Counted from the stretch's first letter, positions 8,588 through 17,130 are shown. The stretch is DNA of 64,000 nt from Sphingomonas oleivorans (GCF_003050615.1 NZ_NWBU01000004.1:62001-126000), one strand, 5' to 3'. Notes: generated by a model not told the origin, from the letters alone. Numbers and translations: made by a program.

Positions 8588-8675
8588 TGCCGCTGCATAG
8601 AGCAGCCGCAGGCCGTCTCAAAGGGAATGGAGAAGAGCGATTGACGTCGCCGCCAACCCTGTGAAGAGCGCCGGG

Positions 8676-9254
8676 ATGGCCAAGCTCTATTTCTATTATG
8701 CCTCGATGAATGCGGGCAAATCGACGATCCTGCTCCAGTCCAGCTTCAACTATCAGGAGCGGGGAATGGAGACGATGCTCTTCACCGCCGGGATCGACGA
8801 TCGCTACCGCCGGGGCACCATCGCCTCGCGCATCGGCCTGGAGGCGCCCGCCACCTGCTTCGATGCGACGACGGACATGCGCGCCGCCGTCGAGGCCGAA
8901 CATGGCCAGCGCCATCTGAGTTGCGTGCTGGTGGACGAGGCGCAGTTCCTCAAACGCGCGCAGGTCTTCCAGCTTGCGAGCATCTGCGACGAAATGAACA
9001 TCCCGGTTCTGGCCTATGGGCTGCGCACCGATTTCCAGGCCAATCTGTTCGAAGGCAGCATGTATCTGCTGGCGCTCGCCGACACGCTGGTCGAGATCAA
9101 GGCGATCTGCGCGTGCGGGCGCAAGGCGACGATGAACCTGCGCATCGATGCGGACGGCAATCCGGTGCGCCAGGGCCAGCAGACCGAGATTGGCGGCAAC
9201 GACCGCTATGTCGCGCTGTGCCGCCGCCATTATATGGAGCAGACCCACGGATGA
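8676..9254 (+). CDS. tdk: Thymidine kinase (type II)
   Basis: A 192-residue thymidine kinase, which phosphorylates thymidine to dTMP with ATP in the salvage pathway. The P-loop is YASMNAGKST at residues 8-17, the Walker B type motif is VLVDEAQFL, and the lasso and zinc region contains AICACGRKATMNLR with LCRRHY at the end, where a His replaces the usual last Cys. The ATG at 8676 gives the conserved MAKLYFYYASMNAGKS start; a GTG at 8661 is an in-frame alternative. Length is close to the usual 190-205 residues. It is convergent with the nucleoside-cleaving operon, which would supply free bases rather than nucleosides. Confidence 0.93.
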   Translation: MAKLYFYYASMNAGKSTILLQSSFNYQERGMETMLFTAGIDDRYRRGTIASRIGLEAPATCFDATTDMRAAVEAEHGQRHLSCVLVDEAQFLKRAQVFQLASICDEMNIPVLAYGLRTDFQANLFEGSMYLLALADTLVEIKAICACGRKATMNLRIDADGNPVRQGQQTEIGGNDRYVALCRRHYMEQTHG

Positions 9255-9262
9255 GCTTGTCG

Positions 9263-9291
9263 GGGCCGGGTCGCTCCATCGCGCCCGGCCC
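9263..9291. terminator. GC-rich hairpin between tdk and the phosphorylase gene
   Basis: An eight-base stem GGGCCGGG / CCCGGCCC closes a 13-base loop between the convergent stop codons at 9254 and 9303. There is no clear T-tract, so it is a possible bidirectional terminator. Confidence 0.45.
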
Positions 9292-9302
9292 AGCGACTTC
9301 GG

Positions 9303-10217
9303 TTATTTCCCGCTTTTCATCTCGGGGTGGATGCGGAGCGCGTCGCCCACGCGCGGCTTGCCTTCCAGCGCGGCGATGCGCGGCAGGGCGGCGAGCAGAA
9401 TATCCAGCGAAACCGGATTGAGCTGCTGGTAGATGGCGGAAAGGCCATCGAACTTCCATTCGCCCAAGCCTTCGGCCGGGTTGGAGATGATCACCAGACA
9501 GGCATAGTTGATGCCCACCATGCGGGCATAGGCGATCTCGGTGCCGACGCTCATCGTGACCAGATCGCCGCCGAGCTTGGCGAACATCCTGATTTCCGCC
9601 GGCGTCTCGAACCGGCCGCCGGCCGCCTGCAGGACGACGCCCCCACGATGGACGCCGATATCCGCCAGCGCCTTGTCACGCTTCAGCCGCTTTTCGGTCT
9701 CGCTCGCGAGGATCTCGTCCAGCAGCGGATCGGTCGCCGGCGTATAGCGCGGCAAGATGACCTCGCCTTCCTTGAATATCGATGCCGGGAGCAAGCGCGG
9801 CCGATCGATGTTGAAATCGATCAGATCGTTGGGAACGACATAATCCCGCACCTTCATTGCGGGGTTGATCCCGCCCGCGGTCGCGCCGCCGATGGCATCG
9901 CGCACGCCGAGCTTGTACAACGCCGCCCAGGTTTCGACGAACCTGCCGCCGCCATGTCCGTCCACATAGTAGAAGGATATGCCGCCCGATCGGCCGCAGC
10001 GTATCTCGGGAGAGGGCCCGACCGCCGTTTCGATCGTGAAGGGCTGGCCGAGAAGGCCCGACTTCATCATCGCATCGTTGATGAACGTGCCGCCGACGAT
10101 GGCGATCTTCGCCTGGCAGGGCGGCTGCGCGACGGGTGCGGCGGCTTCGGGCGCGGCCGCCGCCGGCGCCGCACCGAACGCCAGGCCGACGAGCATCAGG
10201 GTCGCAAGAAATTTCAT
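9303..10217 (-). CDS. Exported purine nucleoside phosphorylase / MTA phosphorylase family protein
   Basis: A 304-residue nucleoside phosphorylase-fold protein (PNP/MTAP family). Residues 1-22 form a signal peptide (MKFLATLMLVGLAFGAAPAAAA), which is unusual because the cytoplasmic enzymes of the family lack one. GGRFETPAEIRMFAKLGGD matches the family signature, and SVGTEIAYARMVG with SNPAEGL corresponds to the substrate-binding end. AIGGATAGGINPAMKVRDYVVPNDLIDF is the core glycine-rich region. The likely role is phosphorolysis of purine nucleosides in the periplasm. It is 24 bases downstream of the exported nucleoside hydrolase and very likely co-transcribed with it. SD AGGAAG precedes the ATG. 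Confidence 0.8.
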   Translation of the reverse strand: MKFLATLMLVGLAFGAAPAAAAPEAAAPVAQPPCQAKIAIVGGTFINDAMMKSGLLGQPFTIETAVGPSPEIRCGRSGGISFYYVDGHGGGRFVETWAALYKLGVRDAIGGATAGGINPAMKVRDYVVPNDLIDFNIDRPRLLPASIFKEGEVILPRYTPATDPLLDEILASETEKRLKRDKALADIGVHRGGVVLQAAGGRFETPAEIRMFAKLGGDLVTMSVGTEIAYARMVGINYACLVIISNPAEGLGEWKFDGLSAIYQQLNPVSLDILLAALPRIAALEGKPRVGDALRIHPEMKSGK

Positions 10218-10241
10218 GATCGCTTCCTGTTGAATGAGAAA

Positions 10242-11396
10242 TCAGTGGCGCAGGGGCGCGGCATAGAGCTTGTGCAGCAGCGCTTCGAGCTTGGCGCGAT
10301 CCACCTCCTGCACGACATTCTGAGGCCGCTCGCCGAGCCCTGGCCGATAGTCAGCCGTCCAGGACAGCGTGTCGCCATAGCTGCTGGTGAAGCTCGTCTC
10401 GAAATCGACATAGAGATCGACCGATTTCGAGATGATCGACGGATCGAGCCATACGGCCGCGGCGATCTCGTCCCACATCGGGAAGCCTGCCTCCGCCGTC
10501 TTGACGATCATCTTCGCAAGCGGGGTATCGACCTTGCCCAGGCTGTCCAGGAAGGCACGCGTGAGCTCGGTTCCGGTCGAGGGATCGACGGGAACCATGG
10601 TGACCTTGCGCCAGGGCGCGTGCGCCATAATCTTGGCCGCTTCCGGATCCCAGCGGATATTGAACTCGCGCCGGGGCGAATTGACATATTCGCGCGCAAA
10701 CTGCTCGGCGCTGAGCGAGGGCAGCTTCTGATGCGGATTGAGGCTGCCGCCCATATAGACCAGTTCCTTGACATTCTCCGCGAAGGTCGGGTCCAGGCTC
10801 TGCGCCAGCGCGATATTGGTCATGGGGCCGGTGGCGATGATGGTGATCTGGCCGGGAAACTCCCTGACCTTGCGGATCAGGAAATTGGCCGCGATCTCCG
10901 GGGATGGCTTGGTCGTGGGATTGCCCTCCTTGAGCGACGGCACGACATTATAGGCATGATATTGCGGCTGGCTCTGGATCGTTCCTTCCGGCCATTCCTC
11001 GTTCATCCACGCGCCCTTGTAGACGAGCTTGCCATAGACGCCTTCCCAGCGCCGGGTCAGTTCCTCGCTGTTGACCAGGGGGAATATGGCGCCCGGCACC
11101 ACCGGAATGTCCGTCCGGCCGGCAATTTCCACGACGCGCAGCGCATGCGCCACGCTCACGTCGCGCCAGGTGGAGCCGCTCGTGATGGTGATACCGAGCA
11201 GTTCGACGTCGGGAGCCTGGAGCAAGGGCACGGGCGATCCCATCAGGCCGCCAATATCATCGTCAAGGATCACCTTGCGCTTCGGTTCAGCCGCCTCGGC
11301 GGGCCCGCCGATGAGGAACAGGCCGAAGAACAGCCCGCCCAGCAGGGCCCGACCGCTCGTCCGCAACGCATTGCGCCATGCGCGCATGCCCATCAT
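10242..11396 (-). CDS. Exported nucleoside hydrolase family protein with altered metal site
   Basis: A 384-residue member of the inosine-uridine nucleoside N-ribohydrolase family with an N-terminal signal peptide ending near AEAAEPKRK. GPMTNIALAQSLDP, VYMGGSL and EFNIRWDPEAAK are family motifs. The usual DxDPGxDD motif that binds calcium reads LDDDIGGLMGS here: the first aspartates remain but the last two are Leu and Met. The C-terminal MWDEIAAAVWLDPS keeps the late Asp but has Trp before it instead of His. The enzyme may therefore have shifted activity or substrate. It lies between a TetR gene and the exported phosphorylase on the same strand, pointing to extracellular nucleoside use. Confidence 0.78.
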   Translation of the reverse strand: MMGMRAWRNALRTSGRALLGGLFFGLFLIGGPAEAAEPKRKVILDDDIGGLMGSPVPLLQAPDVELLGITITSGSTWRDVSVAHALRVVEIAGRTDIPVVPGAIFPLVNSEELTRRWEGVYGKLVYKGAWMNEEWPEGTIQSQPQYHAYNVVPSLKEGNPTTKPSPEIAANFLIRKVREFPGQITIIATGPMTNIALAQSLDPTFAENVKELVYMGGSLNPHQKLPSLSAEQFAREYVNSPRREFNIRWDPEAAKIMAHAPWRKVTMVPVDPSTGTELTRAFLDSLGKVDTPLAKMIVKTAEAGFPMWDEIAAAVWLDPSIISKSVDLYVDFETSFTSSYGDTLSWTADYRPGLGERPQNVVQEVDRAKLEALLHKLYAAPLRH

Positions 11397-11512
11397 ATTT
11401 CTCCGTCGCTACCGAATCTCCTCGTTCTTCCTGCGGCGAATCAGTCCTCTGGCGGGAACATGGCGCCGACATATCCCCAGCGCGGCGGGCGGCGCAATTT
11501 GTAATTAAGCCC

Positions 11513-12202
11513 TTACTGATGCAGCGCGTGGCACATCTGAACAGGCTGTGCGTCGGCACCGGCGCACACATAGGCGCGCAGCACCTCCACGCAATGATCC
11601 AGCCGCTGGGCGCGCCATTCCGCGCTGCGCATGTCGACGCCCAAGAGCGCGGACAGCGAATAGCTGTTGGAGAGATGAAAGCGGCTCTGCGCCGTGATGG
11701 TGACGTAGAGATTGACCGGATCGATCCCCGGGCGGAACACGCCCTGCTCCTCGCCCGCGACGAGAATGTCGCTGAGCATCGCCTTCAGCCCGGCGGCCGC
11801 CTCCGGCACGCGCTTGGATTTGCGCACGAAGCGGCCCTGCATCATATTTTCGGCGCGCAGCAGCCCTTCGAAATAGGGATTATTCTCGAAATAGGAATAA
11901 GTGAAGCGCAGAAGCTGTTCCAGGCAGCCGAGCGGATCGGACAGGTCGAAGCTCAGCGCGGCCTCTTTCTTGCGCAGATCGTCATAGGCGGCCTCGATCA
12001 CCGCAAAGTATAGCGACTTCTTATTGCCGAAATGGTGATAGAGGAGACGAATATTGCATTTGGCCTGCGCGGCGATCTTCTCCGTCCGGGCACCGGAAAA
12101 TCCGTTCAGGCTGAATTCGCGGGTCGCCGCGCGCATAATGGCGTTGCGGGTCCGCTCGGCATCGCGCTTGCGCGGCGCGGCCGGCGTTTCGGCGGAGCCC
12201 AT
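11513..12202 (-). CDS. TetR-family transcriptional regulator
   Basis: A 229-residue TetR-type regulator. The N-terminal helix-turn-helix spans about residues 15-60: RNAIMRAATREFSLNGFSGARTEKIAAQAKCNIRLLYHHFGNKKSLY, split here at its two halves by the turn around AAQAKCNI. The remainder is the helical ligand-binding and dimerisation domain. The ATG at 12202 is preceded by AGGA; the open frame to 12247 adds an unlikely basic extension. It is immediately upstream of the nucleoside hydrolase on the same strand with a 116-base gap, so it may control that operon. The ligand is unknown. Confidence 0.88.
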   Translation of the reverse strand: MGSAETPAAPRKRDAERTRNAIMRAATREFSLNGFSGARTEKIAAQAKCNIRLLYHHFGNKKSLYFAVIEAAYDDLRKKEAALSFDLSDPLGCLEQLLRFTYSYFENNPYFEGLLRAENMMQGRFVRKSKRVPEAAAGLKAMLSDILVAGEEQGVFRPGIDPVNLYVTITAQSRFHLSNSYSLSALLGVDMRSAEWRAQRLDHCVEVLRAYVCAGADAQPVQMCHALHQ

Positions 12203-12333
12203 CTTCTTGTCCTGCAATATTTCTCTCCGCCAATCCTTACGTTCCAAAAGCGCCGCAGTAACGAATGCCCGCGCATCGCCGACAGGATCAATATGCCATC
12301 GTCACGATCGGGCAAGGCCAATCGGCGCGGGCC

Positions 12334-12361
12334 GTCCGTTCCCCGGACAAGGGGAACGGAC
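12334..12361. terminator. 11-bp stem hairpin downstream of ohr
   Basis: GTCCGTTCCCC and its exact complement flank a six-base loop. It lies about 100 bases beyond the ohr stop and upstream of the TetR gene on the same strand, so it may stop ohr transcription. The 100 bases between (12362-12461) have a codon-like pattern without a start and could be a gene remnant. Confidence 0.5.
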
Positions 12362-12461
12362 AGATGCCCTTCAGCGCGCCTTGGCGAAGGCTTCGCGCAG
12401 GCTGTCGGTCGCAAGCCGGATGGCGCTGCGCGTCGCGAGGCGGCCGGCTCCCGCGCCGGGA

Positions 12462-12884
12462 TCAGAGAAGGGTCAGCCGTACGTCGAGCCCGTTGCGGGT
12501 CGCGTGCGAATAGGGGCAGACGATATGGGCCTGCTCGACGATGATCTGGGCGGTGTCGCGATCGATGCCCGGCAGGCTGATGGCGAGCGCGACATCAAGG
12601 CCGAAGCCGGTGCCGTCCTCGCGCGGGCCGATGCCGACCGTCGCGGTGACCGTGCTGTCCTCCGCCACCTTCACCTTCTTCTGCGCGGCGACGAACTTGA
12701 TCGCGCCGAGGAAGCAGGCGGAATAGCCGGCGGCGAAGAGCTGCTCGGGATTATTGCCCTGACCACCCGGCCCACCCAGCTCCCGGGGCGTGACGAGCGT
12801 GACGGCGAGCGCCCCGTCCTTGGTGGCGGCAGAGCCGGTGCGGCCGCCGGTGGCGGTGGCTTCAGTGGTGTAGAGAATAGCCAT
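12462..12884 (-). CDS. ohr: Organic hydroperoxide resistance protein Ohr
   Basis: A 140-residue Ohr protein of the OsmC/Ohr family, a cytoplasmic thiol peroxidase that reduces organic hydroperoxides. Both redox cysteines are present: YSACFLGAI (near residue 60) and HIVCPYSHATRNGLDV (near residue 125). NPEQLFAAGYSACF is the family signature. The ATG at 12884 is preceded by GGAAG and gives the classic MAILYTTEATATGGR start; the longer open frame is not supported. It is divergent from ohrR, with a clear inverted repeat in between, the normal arrangement for this stress pair. Confidence 0.95.
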   Translation of the reverse strand: MAILYTTEATATGGRTGSAATKDGALAVTLVTPRELGGPGGQGNNPEQLFAAGYSACFLGAIKFVAAQKKVKVAEDSTVTATVGIGPREDGTGFGLDVALAISLPGIDRDTAQIIVEQAHIVCPYSHATRNGLDVRLTLL

Positions 12885-12936
12885 TTCGATGCTTCCTTCG
12901 ATTGCGGGACGCCCTGTTGCGTCGATGGAAGCGAGA

Positions 12937-12954
12937 TAAATCGTACGCGATTTA
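12937..12954. promoter_or_regulatory. Inverted repeat in the ohr/ohrR intergenic region, probable OhrR operator
   Basis: TAAATCG and CGATTTA are exact complements separated by TACG, giving an 18-bp site 53 bases upstream of ohr. It lies between the divergent ohr and ohrR genes, where OhrR, a MarR-type dimer, is expected to bind. Confidence 0.7.
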
Positions 12955-13090
12955 ATATCGAGCGACTTTAATAGATCAGCGTGATCGATTTTTCCATCGT
13001 TGCCGATCACATCGCGCACGATATATATTGGCGAGCTTGCGCGCATGGCCGCCCTCTGGGCGCAGCCGCCGCGCCCCGGAGACATGCAAC

Positions 13091-13534
13091 ATGGCTGGCA
13101 AGACATTCGATCCGCTGCATCTCGACGAGCAATTCTGCTTCGCCGTCTATTCGACGGCGCATGCGCTCGGCCGCACATATAAGCCGCTGCTCGACAAGCT
13201 CGGGATCACCTATCCGCAATATCTGGTGATGCTCGTCCTGTGGGAGGGGGACGATCGCAGCGTCGGCGATATCGGCGAGCGGCTGATGCTGGAATATAGC
13301 ACGCTCAGTCCGCTCCTGAAGCGGCTGGAGGCGCATGGCGCGATCGAGCGCGTGCGCAATCCCTCGGACGAGCGCCAGGTCCGCATCAGGCTGACGGAAA
13401 AGGGGCGCGCGATGAAGGCGGTCGCACGCGACTTCCCCCACGCGATCCTCAGGGCGAGCGGCAAGGATGTCGCCACGCTCCGCGCGCTGCGCCGGGATCT
13501 GTCGGACGTTCGCGACACGCTGCTGGACGGTTAG
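13091..13534 (+). CDS. ohrR: MarR-family peroxide sensor OhrR
   Basis: A 147-residue MarR-type repressor of the OhrR group. LDEQFCFAVYSTAHAL holds the conserved N-terminal reactive Cys (C16) that is oxidised by organic hydroperoxides, and the winged helix contains YSTLSPLLKRLEAHGAIERVRNPSDERQ, interrupted only by short loops. When oxidised the dimer releases DNA and ohr is expressed. The ATG at 13091 is used; the frame extends upstream to 13028 but that part is not family-like. GGAG lies 11 bases upstream. It is divergent from ohr and is followed by a small hairpin at 13551-13571. Confidence 0.93.
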   Translation: MAGKTFDPLHLDEQFCFAVYSTAHALGRTYKPLLDKLGITYPQYLVMLVLWEGDDRSVGDIGERLMLEYSTLSPLLKRLEAHGAIERVRNPSDERQVRIRLTEKGRAMKAVARDFPHAILRASGKDVATLRALRRDLSDVRDTLLDG

Positions 13535-13550
13535 GGCATTTCCCACCTGA

Positions 13551-13571
13551 CCGCGCTCGGCCCGAGCGCGG
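13551..13571 (+). terminator. Small GC hairpin after ohrR
   Basis: An eight-base stem CCGCGCTC / GAGCGCGG with a five-base loop starts 17 bases after the ohrR stop. No T-tract follows, so this is a moderate terminator candidate. Confidence 0.45.
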
Positions 13572-13630
13572 CGAGGGAAGCCGGCCCGGCCCCTATCCTG
13601 CCCCGCCCGGCGCATGTCATAGGCGGCGCC

Positions 13631-14518
13631 ATGCAAGACGCCGCCCCACCCTCCCATTCCTCCTCCCCGCTCCTTTTCATCGCGCTGCTGCTCATCGCGA
13701 TCCTATCGGTCCAGAGCGGTGCCGCGATCGCCAAATCCCTGTTTCCGATCTTCGGCGCGGAAGGCATGGCGGCAATGCGGCTTGCCCTGTCGGCGGTCAT
13801 CATCAGCCTGATCCTGCGTCCATGGCGCGCGGTGCCGCCTGCGGGGAGCCGGCGCCCCATCATCCTCTACGGCCTCTCGCTCGGCGTGATGAACCTCGCC
13901 TTTTACGCCGCGCTCAGCCGCATTCCGCTCGGCATCGCGGTTGCGCTGGAATTTAGCGGCCCGCTCGCGGTTGCCCTGCTCGATTCCCGCCGGCTCGTCG
14001 ATTTCGCCTGGGTCGGCCTCGCCGTCATCGGCTTGCTGCTCCTGCTTCCGATCGACATCGGCGTCGCCGCGCTCGATCCGCTGGGGGTTGCCTGCGCCCT
14101 GGTGGCCGGCCTCTTCTGGGCGCTCTATATCGTCTTCGGCCAGAAAGCCGGCCGGGCGCATGGGCCGACAAGCGCCGCTTGGGGAATGATGATCGGCGCG
14201 CTGCTGATCTTTCCTGTGGGGCTTGCCGACAAGGGCGCTGCGTTGTTCACGCCTGCGCTGCTTCCGATGGTGGCGGCGGTCGCCCTGCTGTCGAGCGTCC
14301 TGCCCTATACGCTGGAGATGATCGTGCTGCGCCATCTGCCGGCACGCTCCTTCGGCACGATGATGAGCCTCGAGCCGGCGGTCGGCGCGCTGGCCGGGCT
14401 GCTGTTGCTGGATGAGCGGCTGACACCGATCCAATGGACCGCGATCATCGCCATCGTGATCGCATCGATCGGGACGACCACCGGCCTGAAGCAGGAAACA
14501 TTGCCCGCCCCCAATTGA
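13631..14518 (+). CDS. EamA-family exporter, RhtA-like
   Basis: A 295-residue inner-membrane protein with ten predicted hydrophobic segments in two EamA repeats, as in the drug/metabolite transporter superfamily. ALSRIPLGIAVALEFSGPLAVAL and LPYTLEMIVLRHLPARSFGTMMSLEPAVGALAG resemble the RhtA threonine/homoserine exporter subgroup, and the second stretch is cut here only by its natural helices. It probably exports an amino acid or similar small metabolite. It follows ohrR after 96 bases on the same strand and precedes an aldo/keto reductase, but there is no obvious pathway link. Confidence 0.85.
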   Translation: MQDAAPPSHSSSPLLFIALLLIAILSVQSGAAIAKSLFPIFGAEGMAAMRLALSAVIISLILRPWRAVPPAGSRRPIILYGLSLGVMNLAFYAALSRIPLGIAVALEFSGPLAVALLDSRRLVDFAWVGLAVIGLLLLLPIDIGVAALDPLGVACALVAGLFWALYIVFGQKAGRAHGPTSAAWGMMIGALLIFPVGLADKGAALFTPALLPMVAAVALLSSVLPYTLEMIVLRHLPARSFGTMMSLEPAVGALAGLLLLDERLTPIQWTAIIAIVIASIGTTTGLKQETLPAPN

Positions 14519-14580
14519 CGATGTTGCTTATCCGCCCTGCAGCCATCATTCCGGCGCCGACCTCGCAAATGGATCAATGC

Positions 14581-15489
14581 ATGTCTGAACTTATCCTCTC
14601 TTCCGACCCGCGCCCGCTCGGCAGGAGCGGATTGACCGTTTCGCCGATCGCCTGGGGTATGTGGCGCTTCGCCGGATGCGACGTGCCCGCCGCACGGGCG
14701 CGGATCGATGCGGCGCGCGAAGCGAGCATCACGCTGTTCGACACCGCCGATATCTATGGGCTGGACAGCGAGGGCTTCGGCACGGCCGAAGCGCTGCTGG
14801 GCCGGGTGTTCGGCGAGGACAGGCGACTACGCGACGATATCGTGCTCGCCACCAAGGGCGGCATCGTCCCCGGCACGCCCTATGATTCGAGCACGGCCTA
14901 TCTGCTGAAGGCGCTCGATGCCTCGCTTGCCCGGCTGGGCGTCGATCATGTCGATCTCTATCAGATCCACCGCCCGGACCTGCTCGCCCATCCGGCGGAC
15001 GTCGCGGCGGCACTGACGGCAATGGTCGAAAGCGGCAAGGTCCGCGCGGTCGGCGTCTCGAACCACACGCCCGCACAGACGGCCGCGCTGCAGGCGCATC
15101 TCCCCTTCCCGCTCGTCAGCCATCAGCCCGAATTGTCGCCGCTCGCGCTCGCGCCGCTGTTCGATGGGCTGCTCGATCAGGCGGTGGAGCGCGACATGGC
15201 GGTGCTCGCCTGGTCTCCGCTCGGCGGCGGGCGGCTGACCGACGGCACCGGCAATGCGCGGGAAAAGGCGGTCGCGGCGGCGCTCGGCGCCAAGGCGGAG
15301 GCGTGCGGCGTCTCGCTTGCCGCCGCTACTTATGCCTGGCTGATGGCGCATCCCGCCCGGCCGATCCCGATCGTCGGCAGTCAGCGGCCGGATCGCATCC
15401 GCGAGGCGGCGGATGCCTTCCGGATCGTTTGGACGCGGGCCGAATGGTATGAAGTGCTGCAGCTCTCGCTCGGCGAACGGCTGCCCTGA
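14581..15489 (+). CDS. Aldo/keto reductase
   Basis: A 302-residue NAD(P)H-dependent aldo/keto reductase with a TIM-barrel fold. FDTADIYG carries the catalytic Asp and Tyr, LATKGGI carries the Lys, and DLYQIHRPD carries the His of the active site. The C-terminal IPIVGSQRPDRIREA is the cofactor-binding end. Such enzymes reduce aldehydes or ketones in the cytoplasm. The ATG at 14581 is preferred; an ATG at 14569 is in frame, and neither has a strong SD. Substrate cannot be told from sequence. It is convergent with copD, with four bases between the genes. Confidence 0.88.
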   Translation: MSELILSSDPRPLGRSGLTVSPIAWGMWRFAGCDVPAARARIDAAREASITLFDTADIYGLDSEGFGTAEALLGRVFGEDRRLRDDIVLATKGGIVPGTPYDSSTAYLLKALDASLARLGVDHVDLYQIHRPDLLAHPADVAAALTAMVESGKVRAVGVSNHTPAQTAALQAHLPFPLVSHQPELSPLALAPLFDGLLDQAVERDMAVLAWSPLGGGRLTDGTGNAREKAVAAALGAKAEACGVSLAAATYAWLMAHPARPIPIVGSQRPDRIREAADAFRIVWTRAEWYEVLQLSLGERLP

Positions 15490-15492
15490 ACG

Positions 15493-16428
15493 CTATAGGC
15501 CGGAGGCGGGCGGCGCGAGCGTTCCCAGCCAGGCGACCGACGCCAATATCGCAACGGCGCATCCCGTCTCCACCGCCAGGCTACGCCGAAGCGTGAAAAG
15601 TGCCGCTTGATGGTCGCCCGTCGCCAGCGCCTGCGCGAAAGCAGGCGTCAGCCGGAAGCGGTTGAGCGCGGCCAACAGGAGCATGGCGACGAACAGCGCC
15701 AGCTTGCCGAGCAATAGCTGGCCATAAAGACCGGTCGCCATGTCGAGCAGATGGCCGGGCCCGACCAGCAGCCAGCCATTCACCAGCCCCGTGATCAGGA
15801 GCGTGCCGACGACGACCGTGCCGATCGTCGAGAAGCCGTCGAGCGCGCGGCGGGACAGGCGGAGATGCGCGGCATCGGCGCGATCGAGCGGACGAAAGAC
15901 CAGCAGCAGGAGCCCGATCAGCGCGCCGATCCAGATGCCCGAAGCCAGCAGATGAAGGATGTCCGCACCGAGATGCGCCCAGCCGATCATCCCCTCATCC
16001 ATCGCACCATGCCCGGTCCAGGCGAGCGTCGACAGGGCGACACCCGACAGCAGCGCGACGGCGGCGAGGCTCGCCGCCGGGCCACGTCCCGCCGCGAAGG
16101 CCGCCAGCAGCGCCAATCCCAGCATGGCGACACGCACCAGCCAGGACTTGCCCACCGGCGTGCCCGTGGCGACCATGTCGAACGTTTCCCGATCCACCTC
16201 GAACGGCGAGGCGCCGAGCATGCCGGCGACGAGCAACAGCATGCCCGCCGCCGACAGAAGGAGGCCCGCCACGGCGCCGCCCGCGAGCCAGGGCCGAAAG
16301 GCGATCGCGCCGCCCGGCCCGCGCTCCGCGCCACGCAGCGCGTAAAGACCAAAGGCGGCGAGGCCGAACAACAGCATCAGATCCGCATAAAGCGCGAACC
16401 TTGTGAAAATGATCGGCCAGTCGCCCAT
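15493..16428 (-). CDS. copD: Copper resistance membrane protein CopD
   Basis: A 311-residue protein with about eight hydrophobic segments, matching the CopD/PcoD family. It begins GDWPIIFTRFALYADLMLLFG. Conserved HLGADILHLLASGIWIGAL has His residues of the kind proposed to bind copper, and AGWL-like helices follow. It presumably moves copper across the inner membrane together with CopC. It starts four bases after the copC stop on the same strand, so the two form an operon. The closing ALATGDHQAALFTLRRSLAVE region is family-typical. Confidence 0.9.
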   Translation of the reverse strand: MGDWPIIFTRFALYADLMLLFGLAAFGLYALRGAERGPGGAIAFRPWLAGGAVAGLLLSAAGMLLLVAGMLGASPFEVDRETFDMVATGTPVGKSWLVRVAMLGLALLAAFAAGRGPAASLAAVALLSGVALSTLAWTGHGAMDEGMIGWAHLGADILHLLASGIWIGALIGLLLLVFRPLDRADAAHLRLSRRALDGFSTIGTVVVGTLLITGLVNGWLLVGPGHLLDMATGLYGQLLLGKLALFVAMLLLAALNRFRLTPAFAQALATGDHQAALFTLRRSLAVETGCAVAILASVAWLGTLAPPASGL

Positions 16429-16432
16429 CGGC

Positions 16433-16804
16433 TTACTTGACCGAGAAAGCGTGCGTGCCGGTGATGCGATGCGTGTCGGCGGAAACGACGTACCAGTCGA
16501 TCCGGTAGCTGCCTGCCACCAGCGGCTTGGCCGGCGTCACGATCAGCGTCTTGCCATCGGGGCCGGCCGCCGCCGTGCCCGCTATCTTCATAGGCGGATG
16601 ACCCGCCATGCCGGGCATGCCGGTCATCACGATTTCGGCGCCCGAAAGCTTCGGCATCAGCGTCTCGCTGAAATGCAGCTCGATCTTGGCCGGCTTGGCG
16701 ACGACGGCGTTCGCGGCGGGGCTGGCCGAAACGATCTTGGGATGGGCCTGCGCCCCGCTGGCGAGGAGGAAGGCGGCGGCGGCAAAGGCAACGAGATGCT
16801 TCAT
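16433..16804 (-). CDS. copC: Periplasmic copper-binding protein CopC
   Basis: A 123-residue CopC-family protein with a 20-residue signal peptide ending in GAQA, so the mature protein starts with His (HPKIVSASPA), the N-terminal Cu(II) ligand. VVSADTHRITG supplies the Asp/His partners. A Met-rich loop (MTGMPGMAGHPPMK) could bind Cu(I). It is a beta-barrel carrier in the periplasm that hands copper to CopD. It is the first gene of the copC-copD pair. The upstream 326 bases hold the promoter region shared with the divergent HAD gene. Confidence 0.93.
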   Translation of the reverse strand: MKHLVAFAAAAFLLASGAQAHPKIVSASPAANAVVAKPAKIELHFSETLMPKLSGAEIVMTGMPGMAGHPPMKIAGTAAAGPDGKTLIVTPAKPLVAGSYRIDWYVVSADTHRITGTHAFSVK

Positions 16805-17130
16805 GAGTGGGATCTCCGTTCAGATGTCTCGCCTGCTTTACGCATCCTGCGCACGCCCCCCTCACGCTCCATTCGCACATTGCGACCAACCGAATATGCG
16901 CATGCATCAGCCATAAAGGCGCGCGCCTTCTTCGGGGCAAAGCTCCGTCATATTCTGCGAGATTTGGTTGAAACATCGGGTCCGTAAAGACTCCGACGCG
17001 GCAGACCCTGCCGCTAGCCGATCTGCAAACGGCACGATATTCGTACCATCGACAGCAATTCCGCCATCACTCCTCCCCGGCCAGCATAGATTTGACTTCT
17101 CTCAACCCGCCAGTCGCATGAGGCACAGAA
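16805..17130. other. Intergenic region between copC and the HAD gene (326 bp)
   Basis: No gene is supported here. The region should contain two divergent promoters. A 14-bp perfect palindrome AAGGCGCGCGCCTT lies at 16916-16929 and a small CGGCAG/CTGCCG hairpin near 17000. No recognisable CueR or CopR box was seen by eye. Confidence 0.4.

Noticed and set aside
13028-13090. Longer OhrR start
   Set aside because: The extra 21 residues do not resemble MarR proteins; the start at 13091 gives the usual N-terminus with its reactive Cys.
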